The position numbers and the translations under genes were made by a program. A stretch of DNA of 64,000 nt from Ulota crispa (lineage: Eukaryota > Streptophyta > Bryopsida > Orthotrichales > Orthotrichaceae), in the NCBI GenBank assembly GCA_963920765.1, contig OY987243.1, positions 6,014,001 to 6,078,000 of the forward strand, read 5' to 3'. Positions 23,231 through 34,071 of this stretch are shown in pieces (the stretch's first letter is position 1; each line of letters starts with the position of its first letter). The notes below the pieces were generated by a model. The model ran no database searches. It had not been told where the DNA came from and saw only the letters and a program-made list of their open reading frames with translations.

Positions 23231-26111
23231 ATGGCGGCAGAGGAAGGAGCGGGCACTTTGGAAGAGCCTGTGGAGGTTCTAACAGAGGAAGAAAAGATGG
23301 ACAAAATCCGTGGTATTCGCTACCCAGTGATTCCCAAGTATTCAGAAATTCTGCAAAGTGTGTATCCCCTGTTTGTCAGGAAAGGATCGAAGGTGAAGAC
23401 CGAGATCAATGAAAAGTAAGAGCAAAGTTCCTAACAGCTTGTATTCATATGTTATTTAGATGAGAAGTTCAAATTTTTCAAGGCATGCCATAGACAATCT
23501 GTAGGCTTACCTTGTGGCAATTGGTGTTGCAGGGAAATCCCTCACTTAATGCGAGCATTAGCTTTCAATCCAAGGGAAGATCAGATTGAGCAACTCCTTG
23601 CTAGTGTAAGTTGTCTAAATGTTAATCAATAACCTTCTTATATTGTAGTGCTCGCAGTAGATTCATTCTTTATGTACAAAGAAAGGGAGTTGCTACCCCC
23701 AATGTTAGCAAAATGTGGGATGAGTCTAAGGGAGGAAATCAATCATTAGGTTTACACTAAAATGATCTCAAACAAGAACACAATAGTTATTATCAATTTA
23801 TTGAGATGTGATACTATTACTATCCAATTCTCACCAAGTCCCTTCACCTCTCACAAGTGAGGTGTCAATAGCGACTCTAATTAAAATCCCTTTTCAAAAA
23901 TCTTTGGAAGGAATATAACAAACACTAGTAGAAATCTGTGTTTTTCTTAATGGTTTTTTTGAACGTGCACTTTTTTTTGTGTTAACAATGACATCAAACA
24001 TAACATTGAGATGTTAGCTTTGACATCAAACATAATAATAAGATGTTAAAACTAACATCAATTATAACATAAAAAAAGTAGACGTCCAAAAAATTAGTAA
24101 AAAAAAACATGAGTTTCTTTTGTGGTTTCCACTGCAACCCTAAGTACAAGTACATTTGCTAATGCTCAAATGCAGGCAAGATACAAGGAAGTTAACCAGA
24201 CAACGAGAGGTCATTTTCAATACGATAACTTTGAGCAAAGTATGATGGAGTATTTGTTCAACGAACCTAACGCTTTCAAGCGCCTACCTGAAGAAAAAAT
24301 CAAAGAAGCTATGCTTGTGCCTATGCCTTCCATTGAACTTATATTCTACACAACTTGCTTGTGAGCAATTTACAAAATGCATAGAGAACCTCATTGTATT
24401 GACTTTTCTTGTAAACATCGCTTAGCATAAGGATTTGCAAACTCACATCATTCTAGACCTACTATGACCTCCATGCTAACTATAGTCGATTTCAAGCATG
24501 AGAGCTGCCCTTTTTGGCATGATTATAATCATGGAAAAATATCAAAAATACCACTCAATTCTTTCAAAATATCAAATATACCCCTATATTATTTGAAATA
24601 TCAAAAATACCCCTAGCTTTGTGTAGTAATATCAATTATATCCCTAGTTATCTTTGAGAATATCATTAATACTCCTAGTTTTTTGTGCCTCTTTATTACA
24701 ATTTTTTTAAATATCAAAATTACAAAATTTACTATGTAATCACTGCAATGGCTTTAACCACAATAGACTTACACGCAAACACCCTATTTAGAACTTAAAG
24801 AGCTTGCTTCCAAGATTTGGCTAGCATACAACTTACATCTAGCTAGTTTTTGTACTTTCCATTATCATCCAAGTATTCATAAAAATTTACAAAAAACCGC
24901 ACAAGAGAATTAGGAATATATATATAATTCAAAAAATACAAGGGTATTTTTGATGTTTCATAATAATTGAGGATTCCAAAGAACTAGAAATATAATTGAT
25001 ATCACTACACAAAGATAGGAGTGTTTTTTATATTTCAAATAATATAAAGATATATTTAATGTTTTGAAAGAACTGAGGGATATTTTTGATATTTTCCCTA
25101 CAATTATTTAGTCATGGACTGTGATTATAGTTGATGTAGCTACCTTAGACATAAAAAGTCTGCATCATTCTGATCTATTGGTGTGAGAATGCAGACAATA
25201 TGTCAAGGACACAACGAAATGGACGCGAATGATCTCAAAGTAAGTGACTCTAAGTCTTTCTGTGACGCACTTTTGATTTCTATGAAAGTCAGGTTGACCT
25301 CAATTTTGCGGTGTCTGTATTTTGTGTGCACAGACACTTGAGAAGCGGTAAAAAAAAGCTTACAACTGCAAAGAACGTGATTGTTGTGGTGCACTGCAAT
25401 TGAACATCTATAGCACAAGATATGGTGTTCGGTGTTCATTGTAAAGAAAATTTGGTGCCACACTAAGGTAGAAGCACCCAAATGCGACATCAGCCGTTTA
25501 GCAACGTCTAAAATTAAACCTAAAAGTAAGCACTCCTGCATCCAAACAAGACACACATGCATCCAAATCAAACACCCGAGCTGACATAAAGAAATAGAAA
25601 TTGTGTAGGTGGCAATTTATGATTGGGTGTGACATGATCTTTTTGTTATCACTTTTTCAAGGATCAAGTGTCCACAATAGGCCAATGTAGGGAATTACCT
25701 TCAACAATTCATAATTTATTCATACAATCTCAAAAAAATTTGAAAACAATTTAGCTTGAATCTGTACCCATTTCCTAACAAGCCCAAGCCTCAAAAGACC
25801 CTCCAAATTATCACATCTGAGGTAAGTGTTACATTTGGGTGCTTCTACCTTAGCTGATGAAGAAGCTTAACATTAGCAGCATTGTTATCTAGGTTGCTAC
25901 GTTTGTTTGATTATTCACTGACCATCAGAAAATAATGAGAAGTCGAGGAGTCAACCCTTTCACTGAAGAAGAGGCATCAAAGATGCTGCGGGTAGCGAGA
26001 GACAAAGATACCGGTAAAGTTTATGCGGACGAATACGTGAAAATCCTGGCGACTGACGGCCTTCCTCCTCCTCCTGATCCCCTCGAGCCCTGTGACGAGC
26101 GGTTCCGGTAA
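23231..26111 (+). CDS. DRC8/EFCAB2-like EF-hand protein of the ciliary nexin-dynein regulatory complex
   Basis: Exons 23231-23415, 23533-23605, 24176-24316, 25195-25239 and 25929-26111 join without frame conflict into 208 codons plus TAA. The start ATG has good context (CTCAACATGGCGG). The protein reads MAAEEGAGTLEEP, then EINEKEIPHLMRALAFNPRE, FEQSMMEYLFNEPNAFKRLP, GHNEMDANDLKKIMRSRGVN, PFTEEEASKMLRVARDKDTG and KVYADEYVKILATDG. Order and spacing follow EFCAB2/DRC8: E-I-x-x-L-x-R-x-L-G-x-x-P in the first lobe, DEL-x-x-x-M and PF-S-x-E-E-x-x-x-ML in the second. The EF-hands are degenerate, so calcium binding is doubtful. In Chlamydomonas and animals DRC8 sits in the axonemal nexin link of motile cilia. 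The 5' splice site after 24316 (GTGCCT) is weak, so the exon 3/4 junction may shift by a few codons. Other calmodulin-like proteins are the alternative. Confidence 0.68.
23923..24124. mobile_element. CACTA-type MITE in intron 2 of the DRC8-like gene
   Basis: Starts CACTAGTAGAAATCTGTGTT and ends so that the inward-reading right end is CACAAAAGAAACTCATGTTT. A second matching tract, TTTTTTGAACGTGC against TTTTTTGGACGTCT, lies further in. It is 202 bp and non-coding. It ends about 50 bp before the exon 3 acceptor, so the last part of the intron is nearly all transposon. No exact 3-bp duplication. Confidence 0.6.
24533..25098. mobile_element. Foldback MITE (ATATCAAAAATACC ends) in intron 3 of the DRC8-like gene
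   Basis: Long imperfect inverted arms. The left arm starts GGAAAAATATCAAAAATACC and the right arm ends GATATTTTTGATATTTTCCC. Successive CCCCTA...-type blocks lie in the left arm and their complements in the right arm. A related copy is at 50277-50818. Non-coding. Confidence 0.65.
25463..25853. mobile_element. TIR element (CTAAGGTAGAAGCACCCAAA ends) in intron 4 of the DRC8-like gene
   Basis: The terminal repeat CTAAGGTAGAAGCACCCAAA is perfectly mirrored by TTTGGGTGCTTCTACCTTAG at the right end. A diverged copy in the opposite orientation occupies about 29810-30190 in intron 1 of the F-box gene (shared GATTGTATGAATAAATTATG and complements). No clear target duplication; superfamily unassigned. 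Confidence 0.65.
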
Positions 26112-27998
26112 GTTAATCCCCAAACGCTTGCAAAAATCCTTGTTGCAAAGAGCGGGAGGAGCTGGAGGGAAGGCGATATAAAAGAGGGAAGGCGGGGGAG
26201 GTGATCATAGTGTGCGGAGTTTTTTTTGGCTTCACCAGTCAATATCTTTCTTGTGTCAATCAGTTGTCTTGAGTATACTCTTGGCTAAGTTTTGTAGAAA
26301 TGAAGAATATTCCTTTTTTTCTCTTAAATGGTCGGTTTTTTTCCTAAACTTTTGAATTCAATTTGACAATTCTCAAAATCAATTGGCTAGCTTGTAACTA
26401 AATGCCGGTACTCCCTATACATTGGAGGGGATGTAAAAGAGGAAGGCGGGGAGGGGCACAACATTAGGGTTTCTTGCAAGTGGCTCATAGAAACCCCATG
26501 TTTTTTTTTTTAAATTCAATTTAATTGATCATATTGGAAAATACATTTTTGATAAGAATCCAAATTTTATGTGATTACTAGCAATTAGAGAGCGCTTGCT
26601 ACGCTACGTGTTCATCATTAGAATTTTAGTAGGATTTTCATATGTTAAATAGAATGTGATATTACAAAGGTCAAGATGATATGTTACAAAGGTCACTATG
26701 ATTTTAGTAATATGACTTATTGTTGGCTCTTGCTAGGCTATGTATTCATTATTAGAATTTTATTAGGACTTTCATATGTTAAATAGAATGCAAGGTAGAA
26801 TTTTAGTAAGTCTTCACATTATATCTATGTGATAATATCTCAAAGATTGAAAATGTGATATTACAAACGGAAACCTATGTGATATTATAGAAGTCATTGT
26901 GATTATTGTGATTTTAGTAGTATGATAAACAATGGAACATTTCATGTATCTATTACAATCTATTTTAAAATTGTATTTAGTCAGCTTCCATATACCTACT
27001 CAAACCATTGAAATTAGAACGTTTTCAATGGCCACTTATCGCAAGATAAAGGTAGTTTTATTTATAGCTAAAGACCCTATTTAACATTCCATATTCAGTA
27101 CATTCAACATAAATCTTAGTTTGGTTATATTATATCATGGTCTCATTAAAATAATTTTTTATACTAGTGTACCGCAAATAAGGAAATATGCTACAAGAAG
27201 CTCTATCCCTTGGTAGCAGTGAGAAATATGTAATGTGAATTGGATAATGAATTTGATGCTATGAATTATAAATAAAAATTTGGATCTTTCTATATTTCTA
27301 CCAAGTAACTTAGTTTTCATACGCTGAGTCCTGAGTTAAATGAAATCTGATAGGATGGATTGAAAGCTAAGGTGATCTAAAAAAGGTTCATGAAAAAGCA
27401 AAGAGAATGTGCAGGCCAATATTGCCAAACCCCAGACACTAACCAAAAGAACATTTACTAAACCCAATAGTTTTACAAAATATTAGCGGATTTCATTGTT
27501 GGATTTTGCTGCAGGGAAATCCCAGTCCTGTTAAATAATATTACACATAAAAAAGATTGGTACTTTGTCATGACACAGTAACAATACCTTCAAGGCCAAT
27601 TCAATGGGTAAGGGAGGTCCACCCTCTATCCCAAATGCCAAGTCCCACTAAACCCTCAAAAACTAATTGGCGGAGAGTTGAAAATCCAATGATGTAGCTT
27701 CATATTATGTTCTAAGTTTCTAATCCTAAATTTATTTAGAAACGAAAGTATACAATAATGCAATTTATTTAGAAACAAAGGTATATGATAGTGCATTTTG
27801 AAAAGTTAATGCCAGAAAAGTGAGATTTTGCTCCAAAGATTGGGTCCAACAAAAACAAAAATCCAACTTGAGAATCTAGGCTCAAGAAGTTGCAAAAAAC
27901 ATTCAAGCTTCTTCTTTTTGATCATTTACTTTTAGCTCTTACAACTCAATTATCCAAAGATGAATTGGGATGTGGAACATAGTATGAACCGCACCTTA
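26112..27998. other. Intergenic region
   Basis: No gene recognised. It contains the short direct repeat at 26590-26790 and two G-rich patches (near 26190 and 26440, GGAAGGCGGGG). Confidence 0.4.
26590..26790. repeat. 67-bp direct repeat
   Basis: Copies at about 26590-26656 and 26724-26790 share CATTAGAATTTT and TTTCATATGTTAAATAGAAT at a 134-bp spacing. A local duplication with about 10% divergence. Confidence 0.6.
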
Positions 27999-28311
27999 AG
28001 GCTCGGTTCAGACTAGCGACTGGCCAAAAATTTCTTGAACATGATTGGTTGAAAGTTGGCTTTTCTCCACTATTGGGTTCAGAGTGCAAGTTTGACTAGT
28101 ACTTTTACATCCATCTTCACCAACCAATATAGCCACATCAGCAGCCAAGATAGTGAAATTTTGGGGCCTACTCCAAGGGTGATACCAAACTTGTCCGGCA
28201 AATACACACTCTTGGATTACACATGATTACACGGAAACCTTCCCGGCAGCGGAACCACCAGCAGGGTGCTAGTTTTGCCATTTCGTCCGGCTGGTAATCT
28301 GAACCGGGCCT
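27999..28311. mobile_element. TIR element (AGGCYCGGTTCAGAYTA ends), upstream of the F-box gene
   Basis: The left end AGGCTCGGTTCAGACTAGCG is mirrored by the right end, which reads inwards AGGCCCGGTTCAGATTACCA. About 312 bp, non-coding, roughly 670 bp upstream of the F-box gene start codon. TTA/TAA-like flanks are ambiguous. Could be PIF/Harbinger-like; not certain. Confidence 0.55.
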
Positions 28312-28983
28312 TAGTTACAAGTGATCTAGCTTTTAAAGAAATCCAATCACCCTCAAGAGCAAAACAACAATAAAAAGCTCAAGGCAAGCACTGCTGCAAA
28401 TCAGTGCAAGTTTTTGGCCCCTCAAAGAGTCAAAGTACAGACATTGCTCCCTCCCGCCAAGGGCGCTGACTGGTCGATCGCCCGAACACGAGATCGCCTC
28501 AAGGCTGAGGTGGACAGGTCCCGCCTCTCACGTGCTACCACGTAGGATGAACCGCCACTTGCATCCACTCACTCGCGCCTTTCAGGTCCGCTCGCCATGC
28601 CCGCACCCCGGTGATCTCTCTCGTGACTGCGGTTTCCCGGACCTTCTACGTCGAATATGCACAAGCAGATCCATGTTCCTAAACAAGAAGAATGGCATCA
28701 ACCAAACCGAGATCGCTGCATGCACTAGCGCTGTCTGCGTTGTGGATTTTTCGGAGAGAATGAGAAGAGAGTAACTATCGTAGCAACCATTTTGTTTGGA
28801 ATTGCCAATTCCCCGGTCAGGATTTAGACAGTTTTACACTAGTTTGCTCGCTTGTCAGCCGGTCGCCGACGGATCAAGAGATTTTCAATTATTTTGCACA
28901 GTTTCTAGGAATTGTGGGGATTTGGGGTTTTGGAAATTTTGTGGCGGTTTATTTGAATTAGAGTGACGTCTAGGGCTGCTGGT
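28312..28983 (+). promoter_or_regulatory. Promoter and 5' UTR region of the F-box/kelch gene
   Basis: Base composition rises to GC-rich between about 28440 and 28770 (for example CGCCAAGGGCGCTGACTGG), unlike the AT-rich surroundings. This is as expected just upstream of a plant gene. No TATA box could be assigned with confidence. Confidence 0.35.
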
Positions 28984-31900
28984 ATGGAGGACGATTCGGT
29001 TCGAGAGTTGAAGGCGATCGGGAAGGAGATCGATGCCGAGGGTCGAGGATTGCAGTCTGTGGATGACGATACCGAGGATTGTGGCCTGTGTCGAACGTCG
29101 ATGCATAGAATGGACACTGAGGAAAAAAAGGCGCCAATTCTGAAGCTGCCAGACGACGTGATGACCCTGGTGTTGGCGCGGTCGTCACGGCACAGCCTGG
29201 CGATGGCGCGATCGGTGTGCTCGTCCTGGAAACGCCTGGCGCAGCAGCAAGAGTTGGCGTCGTTGCGTCGCAAGGTAAGCTTATCTCTCTTTCGATTTTT
29301 CATTCCTCGGTGGTTGCCCTTTGTGCACCGGCTTCACCAATGTCGAAAACCCTCACCCTGTAATTGCACATTCCCCGTACTTATTTCTTCAGAACTTGAG
29401 GTGATTGGATTTAAGGTAGGCGCACCCATAAGCGTGGAAATAAGGGTTTTGGAGTAGGTAAAATAATTGACTAACTTTGAAAAAAATACTGTAAGTTAGG
29501 AATTGGAAACCAAAAATATTGGCATTAATTTCAAGTTTCCAACTGCAAGTAATTGTTCACAAAGATTTTTCAAAGTCCAAAATCACTGAAATTGTAGGAA
29601 TCATGTGGAAGAGATGCTAAAAACAAGGATGGTTGGTTCTTAAATAGTGAGATGGCCAATCACCCACAACCATCACTTTGTCATTCATAACTATCACTTA
29701 AGTATCCATAACCATTTGCTTTCCTATTTATTAACCACTAACAAAGTCAGTGACACCCATGGGGACTTGACGCCCATGAGTGCTCTTACCTTAAGGAAGG
29801 TAGGAGCACACCATATCAATAGTGCTTCTAAGGTAAGGTATGTACACCCAAAAGTGACACTTACCTTAGATATGGTAATTGGGAGGGTCTTTTGAGAATC
29901 AAATGGCATGGGCTTGTTAGGAAATGGGTACAAATTCAAGCAAAATTGTTTTCATAGTTTTTTGAGATTGTATGAATAAATTATGAATTATTGTAGGTAA
30001 CTCCCTAGATTGACCTATTGTGGACATTAGACCCTTGAAAAAGCAACAACAAAAAGACCATGTCATGACAACAAAAAGACAATGTCATACCCAATTATAA
30101 ACCGCCACCTACACATTTCTAATTCCTTATGTCAACTTAAGTGTCCAATTTGGGTGCAAGAGTGCCTACTTTTGGGTTTAATTTTAGATGTCACTAAATA
30201 GCCATGTACATATCTTAGACACACCCATTCTTGACCGCTCCCCAATTCCCCAATTCTGCACCCTACTTTTGAGGGTTTCACCACACACTGTTGAACCCCC
30301 ATAGTGGAGTTGTGAACTCTACTTGCACAAGCAAATTTTGCCACATTTTTGGGAGGGTTGGGATTGAACCATCAAGTGTCATTATAGGAACACATCCAAG
30401 TAGTTTCAAGGTTAGTCTATAGTTGGTAATAGGCACTCTATGAGCTGCAACTTTGCCCTTTAATATAAAATAATCTACAATACTTTTTCTACAAAATCAT
30501 GTTCCATGATAGCTTGTTGAATGAGGCTAATCATACAAACTTTTTTCCTGAATTTCTTGAAACCTTGAGGTACCTCAAACCCTTAAATGATCAGGTATGG
30601 GTCTGTCTACTTGAATGGCATCACTCTCTACCAAAATGACAAGCTATCTATGATGTATCTAGATTTAAGGGTTAGAATGATCACCCTATGTAGAGAGTGA
30701 TGCCATTAGGTACTGCTTGTATTGGATTCTCCTATCTTACTTCCACACTCTAGTTTTGGACAAGGTCCATTTATCCCTGAGGTAGTGTGTTTCATATAAA
30801 GCATTAAAATTTATGCCTCTCAGACAATTTTAATACCACAGGATGCACTTCCTTGTGAACAGAGTTTCTGACAACGTTGTGTCAGTTTTTAGTGTTCATG
30901 GAATACTGACAATAATAAAGTAATCGTGGTCCAAAATCCTTACCCTGGTCAACCCCTCTTCTTCTGTTTTGCCCTTGTCAACCTTGTCAACCCCTTATTT
31001 AATAAAGGGAAAATTTGATGGATACCCCTGAAATTGCTCTATTTGTACAAATGTCCCTGGTTTTCCAGAAACTGCACGAATACCCTTGACATCTCAAAGG
31101 AGCAAGGTAGTTTTGCAAGTATTTTTTTGAAATACGTTGTCCCATCTCTGTGTTTTTATATGCTTCAAACAATTTTCTCTATGATATGTAGTCATTAAGG
31201 CATTCATTGCAAGATCTAGAAACAATGATCTTGAAAAAGAAATATAATTATGCTGAAAAACCAGGGACATCTATCCAAATATAGCAAATTTCCGGGGTAT
31301 CCATCAGAATTTCCCTTTTCTAAATAACAAGTGTGATGGCGTATCGAGGTGTGATAGTGAGAGTACCAAGCGAGTATGCATGCTGCCTAGTGAGGGAAGA
31401 GAGGATGTGACGATAGAGAAGGTGCTATTAAAGAGGTTTGGTTTCACTGACAACAAGGTTTCTAGGATGTTGCATTTGTAAAAGGAATCTGGAGATATTG
31501 TTTTGATTTTCAGTAGGTTATCTTTATTTTAGTTGAGCTCTTCAAGTTTTAACGTTGTTCTGACAGATGGGCGTTACCGAAGGCTGGATATACGTACTGG
31601 CAGAATCGCCCGAAAGAACTCCATTCCGTGCATACGACCCAATTGCTGCCAAGTGGTTCATTCTCCCTCCCTCGCCTGGCCGTTCTGAAGCCGGCCAACA
31701 ATGGCAGGGCTTTGCTTGCGTGGCACTGGGACACAGGCTCTTCATCATCGGTGGCATTCGGCCGCAAATGAGTTCCCCTTCATCCCCGTTTTCCCTAGGT
31801 CTCCCTTCTTACTCCCCATATTCCCATATTTGTTGTTTTGGCCAAATCGTTGAAAATTAGGTTTTGCAAATGGGTTTTTTAGTTGCCTATTTAGCATCAT

Positions 31901-34071
31901 TCTGTATACATCTGAGATTTCAAATGATTGTCTCAAATGATCTGATAGCTCCTAGTTGGGAGAGCTTTAACTTGTCCGGGGCAATGCGATATTAAGGTCG
32001 GTCTTCACAGGTTCTTGGAATAAAAATGATACTTTTAGGGTTTAATGTTTTTAAATGATGGTGACATCTCACCTGGGCTATACAAAATCATGGTTTTGAC
32101 AGTTCAACCTGGACGGACAGAGGGAGTTTTGTTTTTTTTTGAATGTGTCCATTTTGTGAAACAATGTCAAATGAATGTGATCATCTGATATAAGATCTTA
32201 GAAATAGAGGGGGCTACACCCTTTTTCACAGTTTTCAACAGTTAAAATCATGTAACAACTTTTTTGTTGGAATGAAAAGTTTGACATGGTGGGTTTGCAA
32301 TTTGCAGCCGTGGTATGCAGTGACGTTGTGATATACGATGCACTGACAAACAAGTGGTGCAAAGGTGCCAGCATGAACACACCCAGAAGCTGGGCGGCCG
32401 CAGCGGTGGTGGGGAGCAAAGTGTACGTAGCTGGAGGACAAGGACAGACAAAGTTCCTGGACTCCGCGGAGGTGTATGACCCAGAGAGTGATGCATGGCA
32501 GCCAATCGCCAGCATGGGAGTGGTCAGGTCGAGTTGTCAAGGAGTGGCACTCCATGGTCAGTTTTGGGTCATTGCTGGGGAGTACGTGAGGAACCACTAC
32601 GATTACAATCAGAAGAGGTCCGCCGAGGTCTATGACGTCGACACTGACTCGTGGCGCTTCGTCCCCAACATGTGCCTCGATGACAACAAGGTAACAATTA
32701 CCACTCCTACTTATTGAATACATCTTTCCACATCTTGTCGTACTAAAAGCTACAACTTAATTGCACATGTCACATACATCCAATATTAGCTTTTCATTCT
32801 AGTATAGCGTCTCCAAGCTCGCCTTAAGACTTTTAACAACCAACTCTCACAAGCCAACCAAATATGTCGTGGAATTTGCATTGGTGTCTAAGTCTTGGGA
32901 TGGAATGATTCAGCCGACGTGCTCATCCCATAAGAAAACTCTTGAATATCTGCTACCAGATCTTGTGTAGAAAATTACCATATGTGAGTAAAACCTACAA
33001 TTTGTCCTTCCCTGAAACTTTGCAGTTACCTCGTTTTTATTGGCTTTGCTGTTTAAGTTTCAGGAATTAGGTAGAGGATTTTGTTTGCGTCACTTCCAGC
33101 ATTTTATCCAGTATGTATGAGTGTGATTCTTGGGAGTTCAGTACAGAGCCACTTTTGGTACAAGACCCGATTCTCTGTTGAGATTGAGTTTTTGTCTCAA
33201 TGTATGAGAATTTTAAAAGCCGTATGAAAGTGGGAGGCTGTAGACAAACCTGTTTCCATTCAAAGGTCTCAGATCAATGATTCTTACGCCACGTGCTAGT
33301 TAGTTGTAACACCATATTAGGTAATTGGGAGAAACAATACATTCTGGGACTTTCCCTAATTCTATCATTATGTAAAATTTAGCATATCACAAAACAAAAG
33401 CGTGCATTTTCTTGTACAATATTGAAGTCTCAATGATTGTCTTCAAGAATTTCAAATAATTACAACTTTGAGCTATGGCTATGCCTACATTTACTGTATG
33501 TAAAATTAAGGTGGAGTACAAAATAGTCCCTCTGTTTTTCCCAATTTACCTAATATGGTACAATGTACCAAGAGTATGAATAGGTGAGCCTAGGTGAGAC
33601 GGGATTTTTTATTGTATTGTTTAGGATTTATTATACCAAGGGTGGTTTGGATCCCGAAGTGCTGAGGGAGGGGAGGTGCTGGTGCTTGTGGCTGAGTGAT
33701 CACAGGTGATGGACCCGACTGCAGTGGTGAACGGGGAGCTCATTTGCGTGCATGTGAGAAGAATCATGGCGTACAAGAAGGATTCCAACACGTGGAACCA
33801 GCTGGGACACATCCATGGAGGGGAGGTCCGTGCCCAGCCTTACACTCGCTTTGGATTCGCCTGTGAGAGCGTGGGTAGCAACTTGTACATTATCGGAGGC
33901 ACCAAGATGTACTCCCAGAACCGTAATCGGTACTTCTCCCCAGTGAATACGGTGGAGATTTGTGACCTTCAAAACGCCAAGCAGTCGCCGTCGCAGTTGT
34001 GGTGGACGCTGGGAGCGGACATGAGCCCGGGCCAGGGCATAGTGTCGGCATCCACTGTTGCGTGGTTGTGA
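28984..34071 (+). CDS. F-box/kelch-repeat protein
   Basis: Four exons (28984-29274, 31567-31798, 32308-32690, 33706-34071) join in consistent phase into 423 codons plus TGA. An F-box lies at residues about 53-90: LKLPDDVMTLVLARSSRHSL then SVCSSWKRL. Kelch repeats follow: WIYVLAESPE with DPIAAKW, LFIIGG, VIYDALTNKW, VYVAGGQGQTKFLDSAEVYD, SDAW, FWVIAGE, AEVYDVDTDSW and LYIIGGTKMY. Such proteins bind SKP1 through the F-box as part of SCF ubiquitin ligases, and the kelch propeller binds the substrate. The layout (short N-terminus, one F-box, C-terminal propeller, WLYV start) resembles Arabidopsis At1g67480/At1g55270 proteins. The substrate cannot be inferred. The donor of exon 2 (CTAG|GTCTCC) is weak and its position is chosen by phase. 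Intron 1 is 2.3 kb and holds transposon pieces. Confidence 0.85.
29810..30190. mobile_element. Diverged copy of the 25463-25853 element, in F-box intron 1
   Basis: Reverse-oriented relative to 25463-25853. It shares TTTTGAGATTGTATGAATAA, ACCTATTGTGGACA and the terminal-like CTTACCTTAGA and CACCCAAAAGTG words. The ends are eroded, so borders are approximate. Confidence 0.5.
30614..30707. other. 94-bp hairpin with an 18-bp perfect stem, in F-box intron 1
   Basis: AATGGCATCACTCTCTAC (30614-30631) is exactly complementary to GTAGAGAGTGATGCCATT (30690-30707), with a 58-nt loop. It could be a tiny MITE or an intronic hairpin RNA; no flanking duplication was found. Confidence 0.45.
31004..31318. 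mobile_element. Foldback MITE in F-box intron 1
   Basis: The left arm AAAGGGAAAATTTGATGGAT...CCCTGGTTTT is mirrored by a right arm that reads inwards AAGGGAAATTCTGATGGATA...CCCTGGTTTT. The terminal inverted repeat is about 65 bp in a 315-bp non-coding element. It ends about 250 bp before exon 2. Confidence 0.65.

Noticed and set aside
25203-25571. 122-codon minus-strand ORF in DRC8 intron 4
   Set aside because: It overlaps a TIR element and a real exon on the other strand and has no family resemblance.
28963-28983. Upstream extension of the F-box protein starting at GTG
   Set aside because: 28963 is GTG, not ATG; the first in-frame ATG is 28984, which is the normal start for a nuclear gene.
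30290-30370. GGTTCAATCCC on the minus strand, as in a tRNA T-arm
   Set aside because: No matching acceptor, D or anticodon arms around it.
32198-32723. Minus-strand ORFs opposite F-box exon 3, and 33700-34254 opposite exon 4
   Set aside because: Shadows of well-supported kelch exons.
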